Positions 56,171-64,000 of a DNA stretch of 64,000 bases are shown here, in pieces. The DNA lies in contig NZ_SBLB01000008.1 in the NCBI RefSeq assembly GCF_004138325.1, positions 186,001-250,000 on the forward strand, read 5' to 3'. Position 1 is the stretch's first letter, and each line of letters opens with the position of its first letter. Position numbers and translations under genes: made by a program. This DNA comes from Spirosoma sordidisoli (GTDB lineage: Bacteria; Bacteroidota; Bacteroidia; Cytophagales; Spirosomataceae). Below the pieces are notes generated by a model. That model saw only the letters and a list, made by a program, of their open reading frames with translations, had not been told where the DNA came from and searched no databases.

Positions 56171-56731
56171 TTAGCTTTCCTTTTCTACTTGTGCGTAACT
56201 GAGTTCTACCGGAGTATTCCGGCCAAATATCTTTACGACGACGTTCAGCTTCTTCCGGTCGTCAAAAACTTCTTCTACTGTACCAATGAACCCGCCGAAT
56301 GGACCATCGACGACTTTCACGTTCTCTCCTTTCAGGAAGGCAACTGTCTGAATAGAGACTTCCTGCGTTTCTTCTTCAACCTTACCCAGAATGCGGTTCA
56401 CTTCAGACTGGCGGAGCGGTACGGGTACTTTGGTTGTTGTACCAACCTGTGAGTTCCCCAAAAACCCTAACACGCCGGGCATATTAAGGATCAGGTCAAG
56501 GGCCCGGTTATTGCCGAGGTCGGCCGAAATCAGGATATAGCCAGGAAAAAATGACTTCTCCCGAACGCGCTTCTTGCCGTTGCGCATCTCGTAGACCTTC
56601 TCGGCCGGAATCAGAATCTGGGGAATGACCTCGTCCAGCTTTTGCCGGATGACTTCATTTTCGAGATAAGATTTAACCTTTTTCTCCTGCCCCGAAACCG
56701 CCCGAATGACGTACCATTGTATGCCGCTCAT
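56171..56731 (-). CDS. nusG: Transcription termination/antitermination protein NusG
   Basis: A 186-residue NusG. The N-terminal domain opens IQWYVIRAVSGQEKKVKSYLE, with PGYILISADL as the polymerase-binding strand, and the C-terminal KOW domain reads LKGENVKVVDGPFGGFIGTVEEVFDDRKKLNVVVKIFGRNTPVELSYAQVE. It keeps elongating polymerase processive, couples it to ribosomes and assists Rho. It is 111 nt after secE and precedes the rplKAJL genes. Confidence 0.97.
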   Translation of the reverse strand: MSGIQWYVIRAVSGQEKKVKSYLENEVIRQKLDEVIPQILIPAEKVYEMRNGKKRVREKSFFPGYILISADLGNNRALDLILNMPGVLGFLGNSQVGTTTKVPVPLRQSEVNRILGKVEEETQEVSIQTVAFLKGENVKVVDGPFGGFIGTVEEVFDDRKKLNVVVKIFGRNTPVELSYAQVEKES

Positions 56732-56842
56732 AATTATTGTCCTTAAGTAGCCGTTGGCCAGTCATTCATTGTCAGGATTTACTGTCAGACCCGTTGCGGT
56801 AGATGACAATTAATGATAATGAACGACACCAAATGACTAATT

Positions 56843-57034
56843 CTAAAACGACTGATAGAAGACGTTGAGACCATTCTCAAACACCAGATCAATCAGTCCG
56901 ACCATTAGCGCAAAAATCAGCGAAGCTACCAGTACGAGGGTCGAACTGGATTGCAGGTCGCTGAATTTCGGCCAAGTCACGTTGTGCTGAACTTCCTCCC
57001 AGGAGGCTTTCAGAAACGAGAGAAACTTGTCCAT
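56843..57034 (-). CDS. secE: Preprotein translocase subunit SecE
   Basis: A 63-residue single-span SecE, the minimal form found in most bacteria outside the gamma-proteobacteria. KFLSFLKASWEEVQHNVTWPKFSDLQSSSTLVLVASLIFALMVGLIDLVFENGL shows the amphipathic helix with the conserved V-x-W-P hinge and one membrane segment. It clamps SecY in the protein-export channel. It follows the tRNA-Trp gene by 17 nt, so the tRNA is cut out of the secE-nusG message. Confidence 0.95.
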   Translation of the reverse strand: MDKFLSFLKASWEEVQHNVTWPKFSDLQSSSTLVLVASLIFALMVGLIDLVFENGLNVFYQSF

Positions 57035-57051
57035 TGTATGTAAGGGATTGG

Positions 57052-57122
57052 CACGGGTGGAGAGATTCGAACTCCCATCAACGGTTTTGGAGACCGCTAT
57101 TCTACCCTTGAACTACACCCGT
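57052..57122 (-). tRNA. tRNA-Trp (CCA)
   Basis: A 71-nt tRNA. Minus strand: ACGGGTGTAGTTCAAGGG, anticodon stem GCGGT/ACCGT around CTCCAAA (anticodon CCA) and T arm GAGTTCGAATCTC. Discriminator G. Unlike the other four tRNAs in the window, the 3' CCA is encoded (57049-57051). It lies between tuf and secE. Confidence 0.96.
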
Positions 57123-57172
57123 TTATAGTGACTTTACGTAAACCCGGAACAGCGTGCCTCTGAAACGGACTG

Positions 57173-57201
57173 CAAAAGTACGGAATAATTGCAAAAAACA
57201 A
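57173..57201 (-). promoter_or_regulatory. Promoter of tRNA-Trp-secE-nusG, nested in the tuf terminator
   Basis: On the minus strand TTG (57199-57201), 18 nt, then TACTTTTG (57173-57180). The TTG lies within the 3' arm of the tuf terminator hairpin, so ending of one unit and start of the next overlap. The tRNA-Trp 5' end would be about 45 nt downstream. Confidence 0.75.
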
Positions 57202-57230
57202 GTGCACCCCTGTGAAGAAATGCACTTGTT
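57197..57230 (-). terminator. Rho-independent terminator of tuf
   Basis: AACAAGTGCA and TGCACTTGTT (57197-57206 and 57221-57230) form a 10-bp stem with a 14-nt loop; on the minus strand six T in all follow at the end of the arm. It begins 14 nt after the tuf stop codon. Confidence 0.85.
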
Positions 57231-57243
57231 TTACGCGTATTAC

Positions 57244-58431
57244 TTAGTCGAGGATTTCCGTTACCTGACCAGCACCCACGGTACGGCCACCTTCGCGGAT
57301 AGCGAAACGGAGACCTTTTTCCATGGCGATCTTGTTGATCAGCGTTACATCAATCGTGATGTTATCGCCTGGCATCACCATCTCAACGTTGGCAGGCAGC
57401 ATGATCTCGCCCGTAACGTCGGTGGTGCGGAAATAGAACTGCGGCCGGTACTTGTTGAAGAACGGCGTATGACGGCCACCTTCTTCTTTCGACAGTACAT
57501 AAACCTCAGCTTTGAACTTCATGTGCGGGGTTACAGAACCTGGCTTACAGATTACCATACCACGACGGATATCGGTTTTTTCGATACCACGGAGGAGCAG
57601 ACCTACGTTGTCACCGGCTTCGCCACGGTCCAGAATTTTCCGGAACATTTCAACACCCGTTACAACTGACTTCAGGTTTTCTGCACCCATACCGAGGATT
57701 TCAACTGGCTCGCCCGAGTTGATGACACCACGCTCGATACGACCCGTAGCAACCGTACCACGACCCGTGATCGAGAATACGTCCTCTACCGGCATCAGGA
57801 ACGGCAGATCCGTCTGACGAGGAGGCAGCGGGATGAATGTATCAACGGCATCCATCAACTCTTCGATCGTTTTCACCCACTTGGCATCGCCGTTCAGGCC
57901 ACCAAGAGCCGAACCTTGGATAACCGGGATGTTATCGCCATCGAACTGATAGAAGCTCAGCAGCTCACGGATTTCCATTTCAACCAGTTCGAGCAGCTCT
58001 GGGTCATCGACCATGTCCACTTTGTTCATGAACACAACGAGCTGAGGAACACCTACCTGACGGGCGAGCAGGATGTGCTCACGGGTCTGGGGCATCGGTC
58101 CGTCAGTAGCAGCTACCACGAGGATAGCTCCGTCCATTTGAGCAGCACCCGTTACCATGTTCTTCACATAGTCAGCGTGGCCCGGGCAGTCAACGTGCGC
58201 ATAGTGGCGAGAAGCCGTAGCGTACTCAACGTGCGATGTATTGATGGTAATACCGCGCTCTTTTTCTTCAGGCGCGTTGTCGATCGAGGAGAAGTCCCGA
58301 ATTGCGGCCAGACCCTTTTCGGCCAGCACTTTCGTAATGGCAGCCGTCAGCGTCGTTTTACCGTGGTCAACGTGACCAATCGTACCGATGTTTACGTGCG
58401 GTTTCGAGCGGTCAAAATTCTCTTTTGCCAT
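57244..58431 (-). CDS. tuf: Elongation factor Tu
   Basis: A 395-residue EF-Tu, which brings aminoacyl-tRNA to the ribosome as a GTP complex. G1 is GHVDHGKT, G3 DCPGHADY, G4 NKVD and G5 GSAL; the switch I region RGITINTSHVEY and the C-terminal GGRTVGAGQVTEILD are intact. It is the only tuf copy in the window and is not next to fusA. It is preceded on the same strand by three tRNA genes, an arrangement also known from the tufB locus of Escherichia coli. Confidence 0.98.
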   Translation of the reverse strand: MAKENFDRSKPHVNIGTIGHVDHGKTTLTAAITKVLAEKGLAAIRDFSSIDNAPEEKERGITINTSHVEYATASRHYAHVDCPGHADYVKNMVTGAAQMDGAILVVAATDGPMPQTREHILLARQVGVPQLVVFMNKVDMVDDPELLELVEMEIRELLSFYQFDGDNIPVIQGSALGGLNGDAKWVKTIEELMDAVDTFIPLPPRQTDLPFLMPVEDVFSITGRGTVATGRIERGVINSGEPVEILGMGAENLKSVVTGVEMFRKILDRGEAGDNVGLLLRGIEKTDIRRGMVICKPGSVTPHMKFKAEVYVLSKEEGGRHTPFFNKYRPQFYFRTTDVTGEIMLPANVEMVMPGDNITIDVTLINKIAMEKGLRFAIREGGRTVGAGQVTEILD

Positions 58432-58569
58432 GTGTTTAAAACGCTATTGTGAACTGTTGTTTGTTTTGAAATAAACTCGCTGAACGTCAATCAAGCCGCC
58501 CGGAACCACGCTTAAGGAACGTAATTACGACACGGCTTAACTCAAAGCAGACCTCTCCGCGAAGTCCTG

Positions 58570-58641
<72 letters not shown>

Positions 58642-58730
58642 TTGTACTAACTTAACACAGCTAGCAGATACCACTAAAACAGCCGACAGCCCGGGGCCGA
58701 ACGCTGTTGAGTACCAACTGCTTTCTGTTG

Positions 58731-58803
58731 AGCGGAAGACGGGTCTCGAACCCGCAACCTATAGCTTGGAAGGCTATCGCTCTACCAATTGAGCTACTTC
58801 CGC
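58731..58803 (-). tRNA. tRNA-Gly (TCC)
   Basis: A 73-nt tRNA. Minus strand: GCGGAAGTAGCTCAATTGG, anticodon stem ATAGC/GCTAT around CTTCCAA (anticodon TCC) and T arm CGGGTTCGAGACCCG. Discriminator T, CCA not encoded. Second gene of the tRNA cluster. Confidence 0.96.
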
Positions 58804-58851
58804 AAACTCAGCAACCCAAGATTACTTTCGTCGTCTTCAGTTACCAAATAG

Positions 58852-58934
58852 TGGGGAGTGGAGGATTCGAACCTCCGAAGGCGTACGCCAGCAGATTTAC
58901 AGTCTGATCCATTTGGCCACTCTGGAAACTCCCC
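58852..58934 (-). tRNA. tRNA-Tyr (GTA)
   Basis: An 83-nt class II tRNA with a long variable arm. Minus strand: GGGGAGTTTCCAGAGTGG, anticodon stem CAGA/TCTG around CTGTAAA (anticodon GTA), variable arm near GCTGGCGTACGCC, T arm GGAGGTTCGAATCCTCC. Discriminator A, CCA not encoded. First gene of the cluster. Confidence 0.96.
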
Positions 58935-58985
58935 AAAAACACACTGTTAAAGAACAATTTCCGCCCCGTTTCCGGTTTGGAGTTG

Positions 58986-59015
58986 CAAAATTACAAGCTT
59001 TTACGGTGTTGTCAA
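58986..59015 (-). promoter_or_regulatory. Promoter of the tRNA-Tyr-Gly-Thr-tuf unit
   Basis: On the minus strand TTG (59013-59015), exactly 19 nt, then TAATTTTG (58986-58993): a full consensus match. The mature tRNA-Tyr would begin about 45 nt downstream. The surrounding sequence is AT-rich, and a second TTGACA lies just upstream. Confidence 0.85.
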
Positions 59016-59077
59016 CATGTCAACTAAAAATAATTTGAATCTGACAGGAACAATTCTGTCAGGACACCGGCTAACAG

Positions 59078-59614
59078 CTACTTAATCAACTCGGTTAGGC
59101 GCTTTCCATCGGCGTAAATAATGTCGCTGATTCGCCAGCGACCGTTGGCCTGCTGCTCCAGTTCGCACCGCATTTCCTGCTCTTTTCCACTGGTATTGTA
59201 CGTGACAAATACGACTGCTTTTGCGCCCGATACAGCGGCTGGCAGTACCCAGCGCTTCTGAATCTGCGCATCGGGCACATTGAAAAGCGGATTTATCTGT
59301 TTGCGGCTGGCGCTGGCTGCTGCTGCTTTTTTGTACAATCGTTCCGCAACCGGTTTGGTAAAAAACTGCTCGGCCAGCGCCGGATCTTTAGCCTCCAGGA
59401 AGGGATTTTCTTTGGTATCGTGCTCGAAGTAAAGCGCGCGCACCAGCCGGTCGGCCGCTGATCGGGGGGCGTCGGCAGCGGGTCGTTTGGTCAGGTCGAC
59501 AGCGGCAGTGGTTGGCTCGGCAGCGGGCTTGCCGGTCGTTTCTTGCGCTGGCTTTTGCTGACAGCCCCCAATGAGCAGGATAGTGATGGTCAGCAGTGCG
59601 GCTAATTTCTTCAT
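59078..59614 (-). CDS. DUF3828-like lipoprotein
   Basis: A 178-residue lipoprotein with lipobox LLIGGC (Cys18) and a Pro/Thr/Ala-rich linker. The mature domain reads RALYFEHDTKENPFLEAKDPALAEQFFTKPVAERLYKKAA and ends GRWRISDIIYADGKRLTELIK, which fits the DUF3828 group of small NTF2-like envelope proteins. The start at MKKLAALL gives the signal peptide; the longest open frame runs 187 codons further through the terminator and M13 gene and is not credible. Function unknown. Confidence 0.78.
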   Translation of the reverse strand: MKKLAALLTITILLIGGCQQKPAQETTGKPAAEPTTAAVDLTKRPAADAPRSAADRLVRALYFEHDTKENPFLEAKDPALAEQFFTKPVAERLYKKAAAASASRKQINPLFNVPDAQIQKRWVLPAAVSGAKAVVFVTYNTSGKEQEMRCELEQQANGRWRISDIIYADGKRLTELIK

Positions 59615-59675
59615 GCGAAAACGGGTTACGTCACAAACAAAAGCAGCCGGAGAAGAGAATCTACACGAAGCCGCG

Positions 59676-59722
59676 GCAAAAAACACAACAGCCGCGTCCA
59701 CCCAGGCGAACGCGGCTATTGT
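59676..59722 (-). terminator. Terminator of the M13 peptidase gene
   Basis: Arms 59685-59697 and 59710-59722 pair with one mismatch (AGCCGCGT/ACGCGGCT core) and on the minus strand are followed by GTTTTTTGCC. It begins 18 nt after the stop codon. Confidence 0.85.
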
Positions 59723-59739
59723 TTCTGGTTTTGGGTTAC

Positions 59740-61809
59740 CTACCAAACCTTGATCCGGTCTTCGGGCTTTTTGTACATTTTGTCGCCTGGCTTCACATCG
59801 AATGCCTGATACCAGGCCGTAATGTTGGACAGCGGGCCATTGCAGCGGTAAAGGCCGGGCGCATGGGGATCGGTCATGATTAATTGAGCCTGAGTTTCGG
59901 GCAGGACGTTGATGCGCCATACCTGTGCCCAGGACAGGAAGAACCGCTGATCGGGGGTAAAGCCGTCGATCATGGCTTTTTTGCCGTTGGCTTTTCCCTG
60001 CGCAGTTTTCTTGAAGGCATCGTAGGCGATGGCAAGGCCACCCAGATCGGCCAGGTTTTCGCCGAGGGTGAGTTGCCCGTTTACCTTGATCGAGTCGAGC
60101 ACTTTGAACCCAAAGAACTGCTCTTTCACCTGATCGGCGCGTTTTTTGAAGTTGTCGGCATCCGCTTTGGTCCACCAGTCGCGCAGGGTACCGTCGGCAT
60201 CGTACTGCCGCCCCTGATCGTCGAAGCCGTGGGTCATTTCGTGGCCGATTACGGCACCGATACCGCCGTAGTTGATGGCATCATCAGCGTCGAAGTCAAA
60301 GAAGGGAAATTGCAGAATAGCCGCCGGGAACGCGATTTCGTTATTGACGGGGTTGTAATATGCATTCACCGTTGGCGGAGTCATGCCCCACTCGGTTCGG
60401 TCGACGGGTTTGCCGAGCCGGTTGATCATGTAGTTATACGACCATTTGCCGGCCGATTTCACATTTCCGTAGAAGTCGTTCCGCGCAATCGTGACCCCAT
60501 CGTAGTTCTTCCATTTGTCGGGATAGCCGATTTTCCGTTTAAACGACGTCAGCTTGGTCAGTGCCCGTTTTTTGGTGTCTTCGCTCATCCAGTCGAGCCC
60601 TTTGATGTGCTCTTTGTACGACGCTTCGAGGTTATCGACCAGGGTCAGCATACGCTGCTTGGCTTCTGGCTTGAAGTATTGCTGTACGTAGAGTTGACCC
60701 AGCAGGTCGCCCAGGGTACCGTCGATGAGGCCACTCACCCGCTGCCAGCGGGGAGTTTGCTCTTTCTGTCCGGTCAGCACCCGCGAGAATGCGAAGCTTT
60801 GTTTCACGAATGCGTCGCTTAGATACGGTGCAGCGCCTTTCAGGATATTCCAGCGCATGTAGGTACGCAGGTCTTCGATTGGCGTAGCGGCCACCAGACT
60901 ATCGAGCGACCGGAAGAAGGTCGGGCTCTGCACCAGCACCGTATCCTGTCCTTTTACACCATACTTGCTTAGTTGATCGGCCCAGTTGATACCGGGTGTC
61001 TGCTGGCTGAAGTTCGCTACCGTAAACTTGTTGTAGGTCTTGTAGGGATCGCGCATCTCGACGCGGGCCATCTGGGCTTTGGCCAGCGCGGTTTCGACCC
61101 GCAGGATAACGTCGGCATCCTGCGAGGCCTGCGTTGGCTCTTCGCCGATGAGCGCAAACATCTTGGTCAGGTTGTCGCGGTACGCATCCCGGATTTTCAG
61201 GCTACGGGCATCGGTCTTCAGGTAGTAATCACGGTCGGGCAGGGTTGTACCTCCCTGGCTAAACTGCGGCAGGTACTTCGACACGTTTTTACGGTCCTGC
61301 GCCACAAAAAAGCCGAAGAGCATACCGTTACCCTGACTACGCTGGTAAGCCAGTTCGTCGAGGAAGGCGGTTTTGTTGTTGACTTTCTCGATCCGGGCCA
61401 GGTCAGGCTTGATGGGATCGAAGCCCCGCTTTTCGATGGTCAGGCTATCGATACCGCTGGCGTAATAATCGCCAACCATTTGGTACAACCGGCCTTTAGT
61501 CGTTGTTTTCGACGCGTCCTCGAGCAGCGACTTCATCGCATCGAGGCTTTTCTCCCGCAGCTCGTTGAAGCTGCCCCAGGATGTTTTGGAGGCCGGGATC
61601 GCGTTTTGTTTCAGCCAGTTCCCGTTGGCGTACTGGTAGAAATTGTCGCCCGGTTTCACGGACGTATCCATGTTCTGAGGGTCGATGAATTTGCGGGGAG
61701 CAGCGGCCGGCCGACCGGGGACCGGCTTCCCGATTTTCTTCGGAGGGGTAGCTGCCGTCAGCGCCATGGAGACGGCAATCACCGAAAGAAAAGTCAGTTG
61801 TTGATTCAT
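59740..61809 (-). CDS. M13 family metallopeptidase (neprilysin/PepO-like)
   Basis: A 689-residue zinc endopeptidase. A signal peptide (LTFLSVIAVSMALTAA) exports it. The zinc site HEMTH is at residues 523-527 in VIGHEMTHGFDDQGRQYDADG, and the third ligand Glu584 in GENLADLGGLAIAYDAF; NAYYNPVNNEIAFPAAILQ is the substrate-binding block, and the C-terminal CNGPLSNITAWYQAFDVKPGDKMY closes the fold. It degrades peptides in the periplasm or outside the cell. Full length for the family, single gene with its own terminator. Confidence 0.95.
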   Translation of the reverse strand: MNQQLTFLSVIAVSMALTAATPPKKIGKPVPGRPAAAPRKFIDPQNMDTSVKPGDNFYQYANGNWLKQNAIPASKTSWGSFNELREKSLDAMKSLLEDASKTTTKGRLYQMVGDYYASGIDSLTIEKRGFDPIKPDLARIEKVNNKTAFLDELAYQRSQGNGMLFGFFVAQDRKNVSKYLPQFSQGGTTLPDRDYYLKTDARSLKIRDAYRDNLTKMFALIGEEPTQASQDADVILRVETALAKAQMARVEMRDPYKTYNKFTVANFSQQTPGINWADQLSKYGVKGQDTVLVQSPTFFRSLDSLVAATPIEDLRTYMRWNILKGAAPYLSDAFVKQSFAFSRVLTGQKEQTPRWQRVSGLIDGTLGDLLGQLYVQQYFKPEAKQRMLTLVDNLEASYKEHIKGLDWMSEDTKKRALTKLTSFKRKIGYPDKWKNYDGVTIARNDFYGNVKSAGKWSYNYMINRLGKPVDRTEWGMTPPTVNAYYNPVNNEIAFPAAILQFPFFDFDADDAINYGGIGAVIGHEMTHGFDDQGRQYDADGTLRDWWTKADADNFKKRADQVKEQFFGFKVLDSIKVNGQLTLGENLADLGGLAIAYDAFKKTAQGKANGKKAMIDGFTPDQRFFLSWAQVWRINVLPETQAQLIMTDPHAPGLYRCNGPLSNITAWYQAFDVKPGDKMYKKPEDRIKVW

Positions 61810-61840
61810 GTACTCTATTGATTGGGTTGATGAGAAGCAA

Positions 61841-61848
61841 CAAAAATA
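61841..61848 (-). promoter_or_regulatory. -7 promoter box of the M13 peptidase gene
   Basis: TATTTTTG on the minus strand, giving a leader of about 25 nt. No TTG lies at the standard distance. Confidence 0.4.
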
Positions 61849-61857
61849 CGCAACAAA

Positions 61858-61922
61858 ATAACGCGGGTGCCAGTCGGTACCTCACAGAAATTCTGTAAAG
61901 AGCCAACTGGCACCCGCGTTAT
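61858..61922 (-). terminator. Long hairpin after the thioredoxin gene
   Basis: Perfect 17-bp arms 61858-61874 (ATAACGCGGGTGCCAGT) and 61906-61922 around a 31-nt loop that itself contains AGAAATTCT. On the minus strand the arm is followed by TTGTTGCG, so the U-tract is short. It begins 8 nt after the stop codon. Confidence 0.65.
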
Positions 61923-61930
61923 GTGCTGGT

Positions 61931-62524
61931 TTACTTCCCGGCCGTCAGCGAACCCTGAAAGGTTTTGGCGTAGGTACCGGCTTTATACTGGTCAAACGGC
62001 TCTTTCTGGTGGTAGTCGCGGCCAAAGTAGGTAATGATCTGGTGAAACGTACGGGGTTCCAGATAGCCGGCAATGGGCTGGATCAGGTTAAACTTTTCGT
62101 CCAGAAAGACGGTGGTCGGGTAGCTCATCTGGTTTCGCATCAGGGCTGCGGCCAGTTCATGGGCTCCGCGTCCGCTGGCGGTACCAACGTATTTGAACGT
62201 CTGCTTGCCGAGGGTGATGTCGGCGGTTTGCTCGGCGTTGAGTTTAACGGCGTAGAAGTTTTCGTTGACGTAATCAACGATAGCCGGCTTGGTGAATGTC
62301 TCGCGGTCCATCACTTTGCACCAGCCGCACCAGTCGGTATAGACATCGATGACGAATTTTTTGGGTTTCTTCTGCGTGGCCAGGTACGCTTCTTCGACCG
62401 TTAGCCATTTGATACGCTTCGGCGCAGGGGTTGGATCGGTGGCCGACAGCACGGGTGTCGGCAGGCGAAAGGCACTGATCGTAAGCCCGATCAGCACGAA
62501 TGCAGTAAGCAGGAGACGGTTCAT
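61931..62524 (-). CDS. Exported thioredoxin-family protein
   Basis: A 197-residue periplasmic thioredoxin-fold protein. Signal peptide LLLTAFVLIGLTISAFRLP; the redox motif is CGWC in FVIDVYTDWCGWCKVMDRETF and the cis-Pro is in MSYPTTVFLDEKFN. The form resembles the DUF255/thioredoxin-7 group that repairs or reduces exported cysteines. A C-terminal helix (QKEPFDQYKAGTYAKTFQG) follows the fold. The start at MNRLLLTAF was preferred to one 19 codons earlier since it begins the signal directly. It follows mnmD by 58 nt. Confidence 0.88.
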   Translation of the reverse strand: MNRLLLTAFVLIGLTISAFRLPTPVLSATDPTPAPKRIKWLTVEEAYLATQKKPKKFVIDVYTDWCGWCKVMDRETFTKPAIVDYVNENFYAVKLNAEQTADITLGKQTFKYVGTASGRGAHELAAALMRNQMSYPTTVFLDEKFNLIQPIAGYLEPRTFHQIITYFGRDYHQKEPFDQYKAGTYAKTFQGSLTAGK

Positions 62525-62582
62525 AGCGAGGTTGTTTAAAAAGTAACGCCCGATCACGAATAAAATTAGGAGAACAACCATT

Positions 62583-63251
62583 TTATGGCTTCATAGCCCG
62601 TAACACCTCCCGTTTCCGGGCCGGACCAGGCTGTTTGTCAACGACCAGGCCGGCTGCCCGCAGGTTACGCTGTACGTAGCTTTTGGAACAATAGGTGGTT
62701 AATATTCCAGATGGCAGCAACAAATGCGCCAATTTTTCAAAAATAGGAAGTTCCCACAACTCCGGCTGCGTGCTGGGTGCAAATGCGTCATAATAGATCA
62801 GGTGAAATTGCTCGCCGGTGCTGAAATCCTGCAGCCGCTGGTCAACTTTGGTCAGGGTCATGAACGGGCTAACCGAACAGACTTCATTCCAGGCTGACTG
62901 GTGGAGCTTAGACAGGTAGTCGGTACCCAGCAGAGCATCGTAATTAAGCGGAGCCGCATCGGCTAGCTGCATCGGGTAAGCCTCCAGGGCTGTATACCGG
63001 ACCCGGCGCCGGGCCTTTTCGGCCTCGCGGGCAGTCAGCAAAGCGTTCAGTCCCGTACCGAAACCCATTTCCAGAATACTCAGCTCATCCTGCGGGAACC
63101 GGTCGAACGCAGCCTGCAGGCCCAACTCGATGAATACCCGCTCCGATTCCTGAAACGCCCCGAACCGGGAGTGATAGGTCGTATCGAACGGCTTGCTCAG
63201 GGCCGTGTGTGACCCGTCGGCCGTTACCATCAAACGCACGTCTGCTTTCAT
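62583..63251 (-). CDS. mnmD: tRNA (5-methylaminomethyl-2-thiouridine)(34)-methyltransferase MnmD
   Basis: A 222-residue SAM-dependent methyltransferase matching the N-terminal half of MnmC (DUF752), which makes the last methylation of mnm5s2U at the tRNA wobble position. The SAM motif is ILEMGFGTGLNALL, the substrate block YHSRFGAFQESERVFIE, and YYDAFAPSTQPELW with the catalytic Asp follows. It lacks the FAD-dependent oxidase half of MnmC, as is usual in Bacteroidota. It is divergent from the DUF4293 gene. Confidence 0.92.
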   Translation of the reverse strand: MKADVRLMVTADGSHTALSKPFDTTYHSRFGAFQESERVFIELGLQAAFDRFPQDELSILEMGFGTGLNALLTAREAEKARRRVRYTALEAYPMQLADAAPLNYDALLGTDYLSKLHQSAWNEVCSVSPFMTLTKVDQRLQDFSTGEQFHLIYYDAFAPSTQPELWELPIFEKLAHLLLPSGILTTYCSKSYVQRNLRAAGLVVDKQPGPARKREVLRAMKP

Positions 63252-63270
63252 ATTCTATTAGTTTTTCGGC

Positions 63271-63278
63271 TACTTTTG
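63271..63278 (+). promoter_or_regulatory. -7 promoter box of the DUF4293 gene
   Basis: TACTTTTG on the plus strand in the divergent region with mnmD; the leader would be about 90 nt. A TTT 22 nt upstream is a poor -33 match. Confidence 0.45.
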
Positions 63279-63375
63279 CCCTCTATAAACGGGGTTACAG
63301 TCGGTTACCGGATCCGCCCACGGCCGGGACTGCCCTGTACACGTTAGTACTTGTTATATTTTTTCATTACCCCCA

Positions 63376-63885
63376 ATGATTCAACGCGTTCAGACCATCT
63401 TTTTGTTTCTTATCGTCATAGCCATGGGAATTGCTCTGGCCAACCCGCTTTGGGAGAAGGCTGGCCGGCAACTGCCCGAAATGGCGTATCTGACAGCCCT
63501 GCAATACAGCGAACAACAGGCCATTCCGCAACAGCCGGGCGTACCCGCCACTACGGCACCCACTACGCTGATCACCTCAGTCTGGTATCTGGGTCTGCTG
63601 ATGGGTCTGGTAGCGCTGTCGTCACTGTATGCTATTTTCCAGTACCGCAACCGGCTCACCCAGACCGCCCTTTGCGCGGTAAACGCCCTGATGCTGACGG
63701 CTATTATGGGGATTATCCTGTACCGGACGCTCTACGCGGGCAAGGCTTACGGCAACCCGGCAGACCAGGGCACATTCCTGCTGGGCTTTTACGCCATCGT
63801 GGCGGCTCTGGTGTTCAACGCCCTCGCCAACCGCTTTATTCGACGCGACGAGAAGCTGGTGCGCGGCTCTGACCGACTTCGCTAG
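63376..63885 (+). CDS. DUF4293 domain-containing membrane protein
   Basis: A 169-residue protein with four membrane segments (about 5-22, 68-90, 100-121, 131-150). The opening MIQRVQTIFLFLIVIAMGIAL is the signature of the DUF4293 family of Bacteroidota, whose function is unknown. The C-terminal segment is followed by a basic tail (NRFIRRDEKLVRGSDRLR). The rnhB gene starts 20 nt downstream on the same strand, and the two are probably in one transcript. Confidence 0.9.
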   Translation: MIQRVQTIFLFLIVIAMGIALANPLWEKAGRQLPEMAYLTALQYSEQQAIPQQPGVPATTAPTTLITSVWYLGLLMGLVALSSLYAIFQYRNRLTQTALCAVNALMLTAIMGIILYRTLYAGKAYGNPADQGTFLLGFYAIVAALVFNALANRFIRRDEKLVRGSDRLR

Positions 63886-63905
63886 TGAGTTAACCGACCT
63901 GTCTG

Positions 63906-64000
63906 TTGTTACGCTCTTATTACAACGCCGACGCCGTTGAAGCGGGTTTAGATGAGGTAGGCCGGGGCTGTCTGGCCGGGCCGGTGGTAGCCGCTGCGGT
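63906..64000 (+). CDS. rnhB: Ribonuclease HII, 5' end only
   Basis: The first 31 codons of an RNase HII gene cut by the right edge. The block EAGLDEVGRGCLAGPVVAAA is the universal N-terminal signature, with the two metal-binding residues Asp and Glu of the D-E motif and the G-R-G loop. No ATG is available after the preceding in-frame stop (63891); the TTG at 63906 gives (M)LRSYYNADAVEAGLDE, the right distance to the motif. RNase HII removes ribonucleotides from DNA. It follows the DUF4293 gene closely. Confidence 0.9.
   Translation, partial: MLRSYYNADAVEAGLDEVGRGCLAGPVVAAA

Noticed and set aside
59615..60175. N-terminal extension of the DUF3828-like lipoprotein
   Set aside because: The extension crosses the M13 terminator and gene; the ATG at 59614 gives a proper lipoprotein signal.

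Overview
The window looks like a chromosomal piece of a Bacteroidota bacterium of the order Cytophagales, most like Spirosoma and relatives. This rests on recognition of protein sequences (RpoB, EF-Tu, DUF3467, DUF4293, DUF6089-like and TIGR02604-type proteins), on many promoters with the Bacteroidota -7 box TAnnTTTG (three with a TTG 18-19 nt upstream), and on the scarcity of Shine-Dalgarno sites. Coding DNA is clearly GC-rich by eye, except for one low-GC pair of genes at about 22.9-23.7 kb. No transposase, integrase, phage gene or CRISPR array was seen.

Left part (1-13 kb): the 5' half of a MetE-like gene runs off the left edge. It is followed by a minus-strand run of SDR, ROK kinase, SIS isomerase-like, GNAT and SnoaL-like genes, with two ATGA overlaps. 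Next come a Uma2 protein, a Gfo/Idh/MocA oxidoreductase, an NAD-salvage pair (PnuC and a NadR-like bifunctional enzyme) separated by a lipoprotein gene and two 110-bp BIME-like repeats, a small glycogen-binding-type protein, and a sugar isomerase gene next to a very large haem/HEAT-repeat protein.

Middle (13-43 kb): lpdA, prfB with its programmed +1 frameshift, a GDSL lipoprotein, and a block of rhomboid protease, membrane LytTR regulator, outer-membrane barrel and DUF2306 membrane protein. The last two of that block have the same promoter layout and a shared 36-bp upstream motif. Then come a polyprenyl synthase, a DUF6089-like barrel, a fungal-type cytosine deaminase behind two low-GC unknown genes, rnr, a degenerate DEDD exonuclease, lipB, yraN, an unrecognised 486-residue protein, tRNA-Gly, an OPT transporter, and assorted periplasmic enzymes and lipoproteins ending with an OmpA lipoprotein and an aldose epimerase.

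Right part (43-59 kb, all minus strand): the information-processing superoperon, read right to left: tRNA-Tyr, tRNA-Gly, tRNA-Thr, tuf, tRNA-Trp, secE, nusG, rplK, rplA, rplJ, rplL, rpoB, rpoC, a small membrane protein, DUF3467, rpsL, rpsG. Promoters and terminators split it into at least four transcription units. The usual fusA-S10 continuation after rpsG is absent. The right edge holds a DUF3828 lipoprotein, an M13 peptidase, a thioredoxin, mnmD, a DUF4293 protein and the start of rnhB.

The best candidates for something undescribed are the LytTR regulon at 16.7-19.9 kb and the low-GC pair coupled to the cytosine deaminase at 22.4-23.7 kb.
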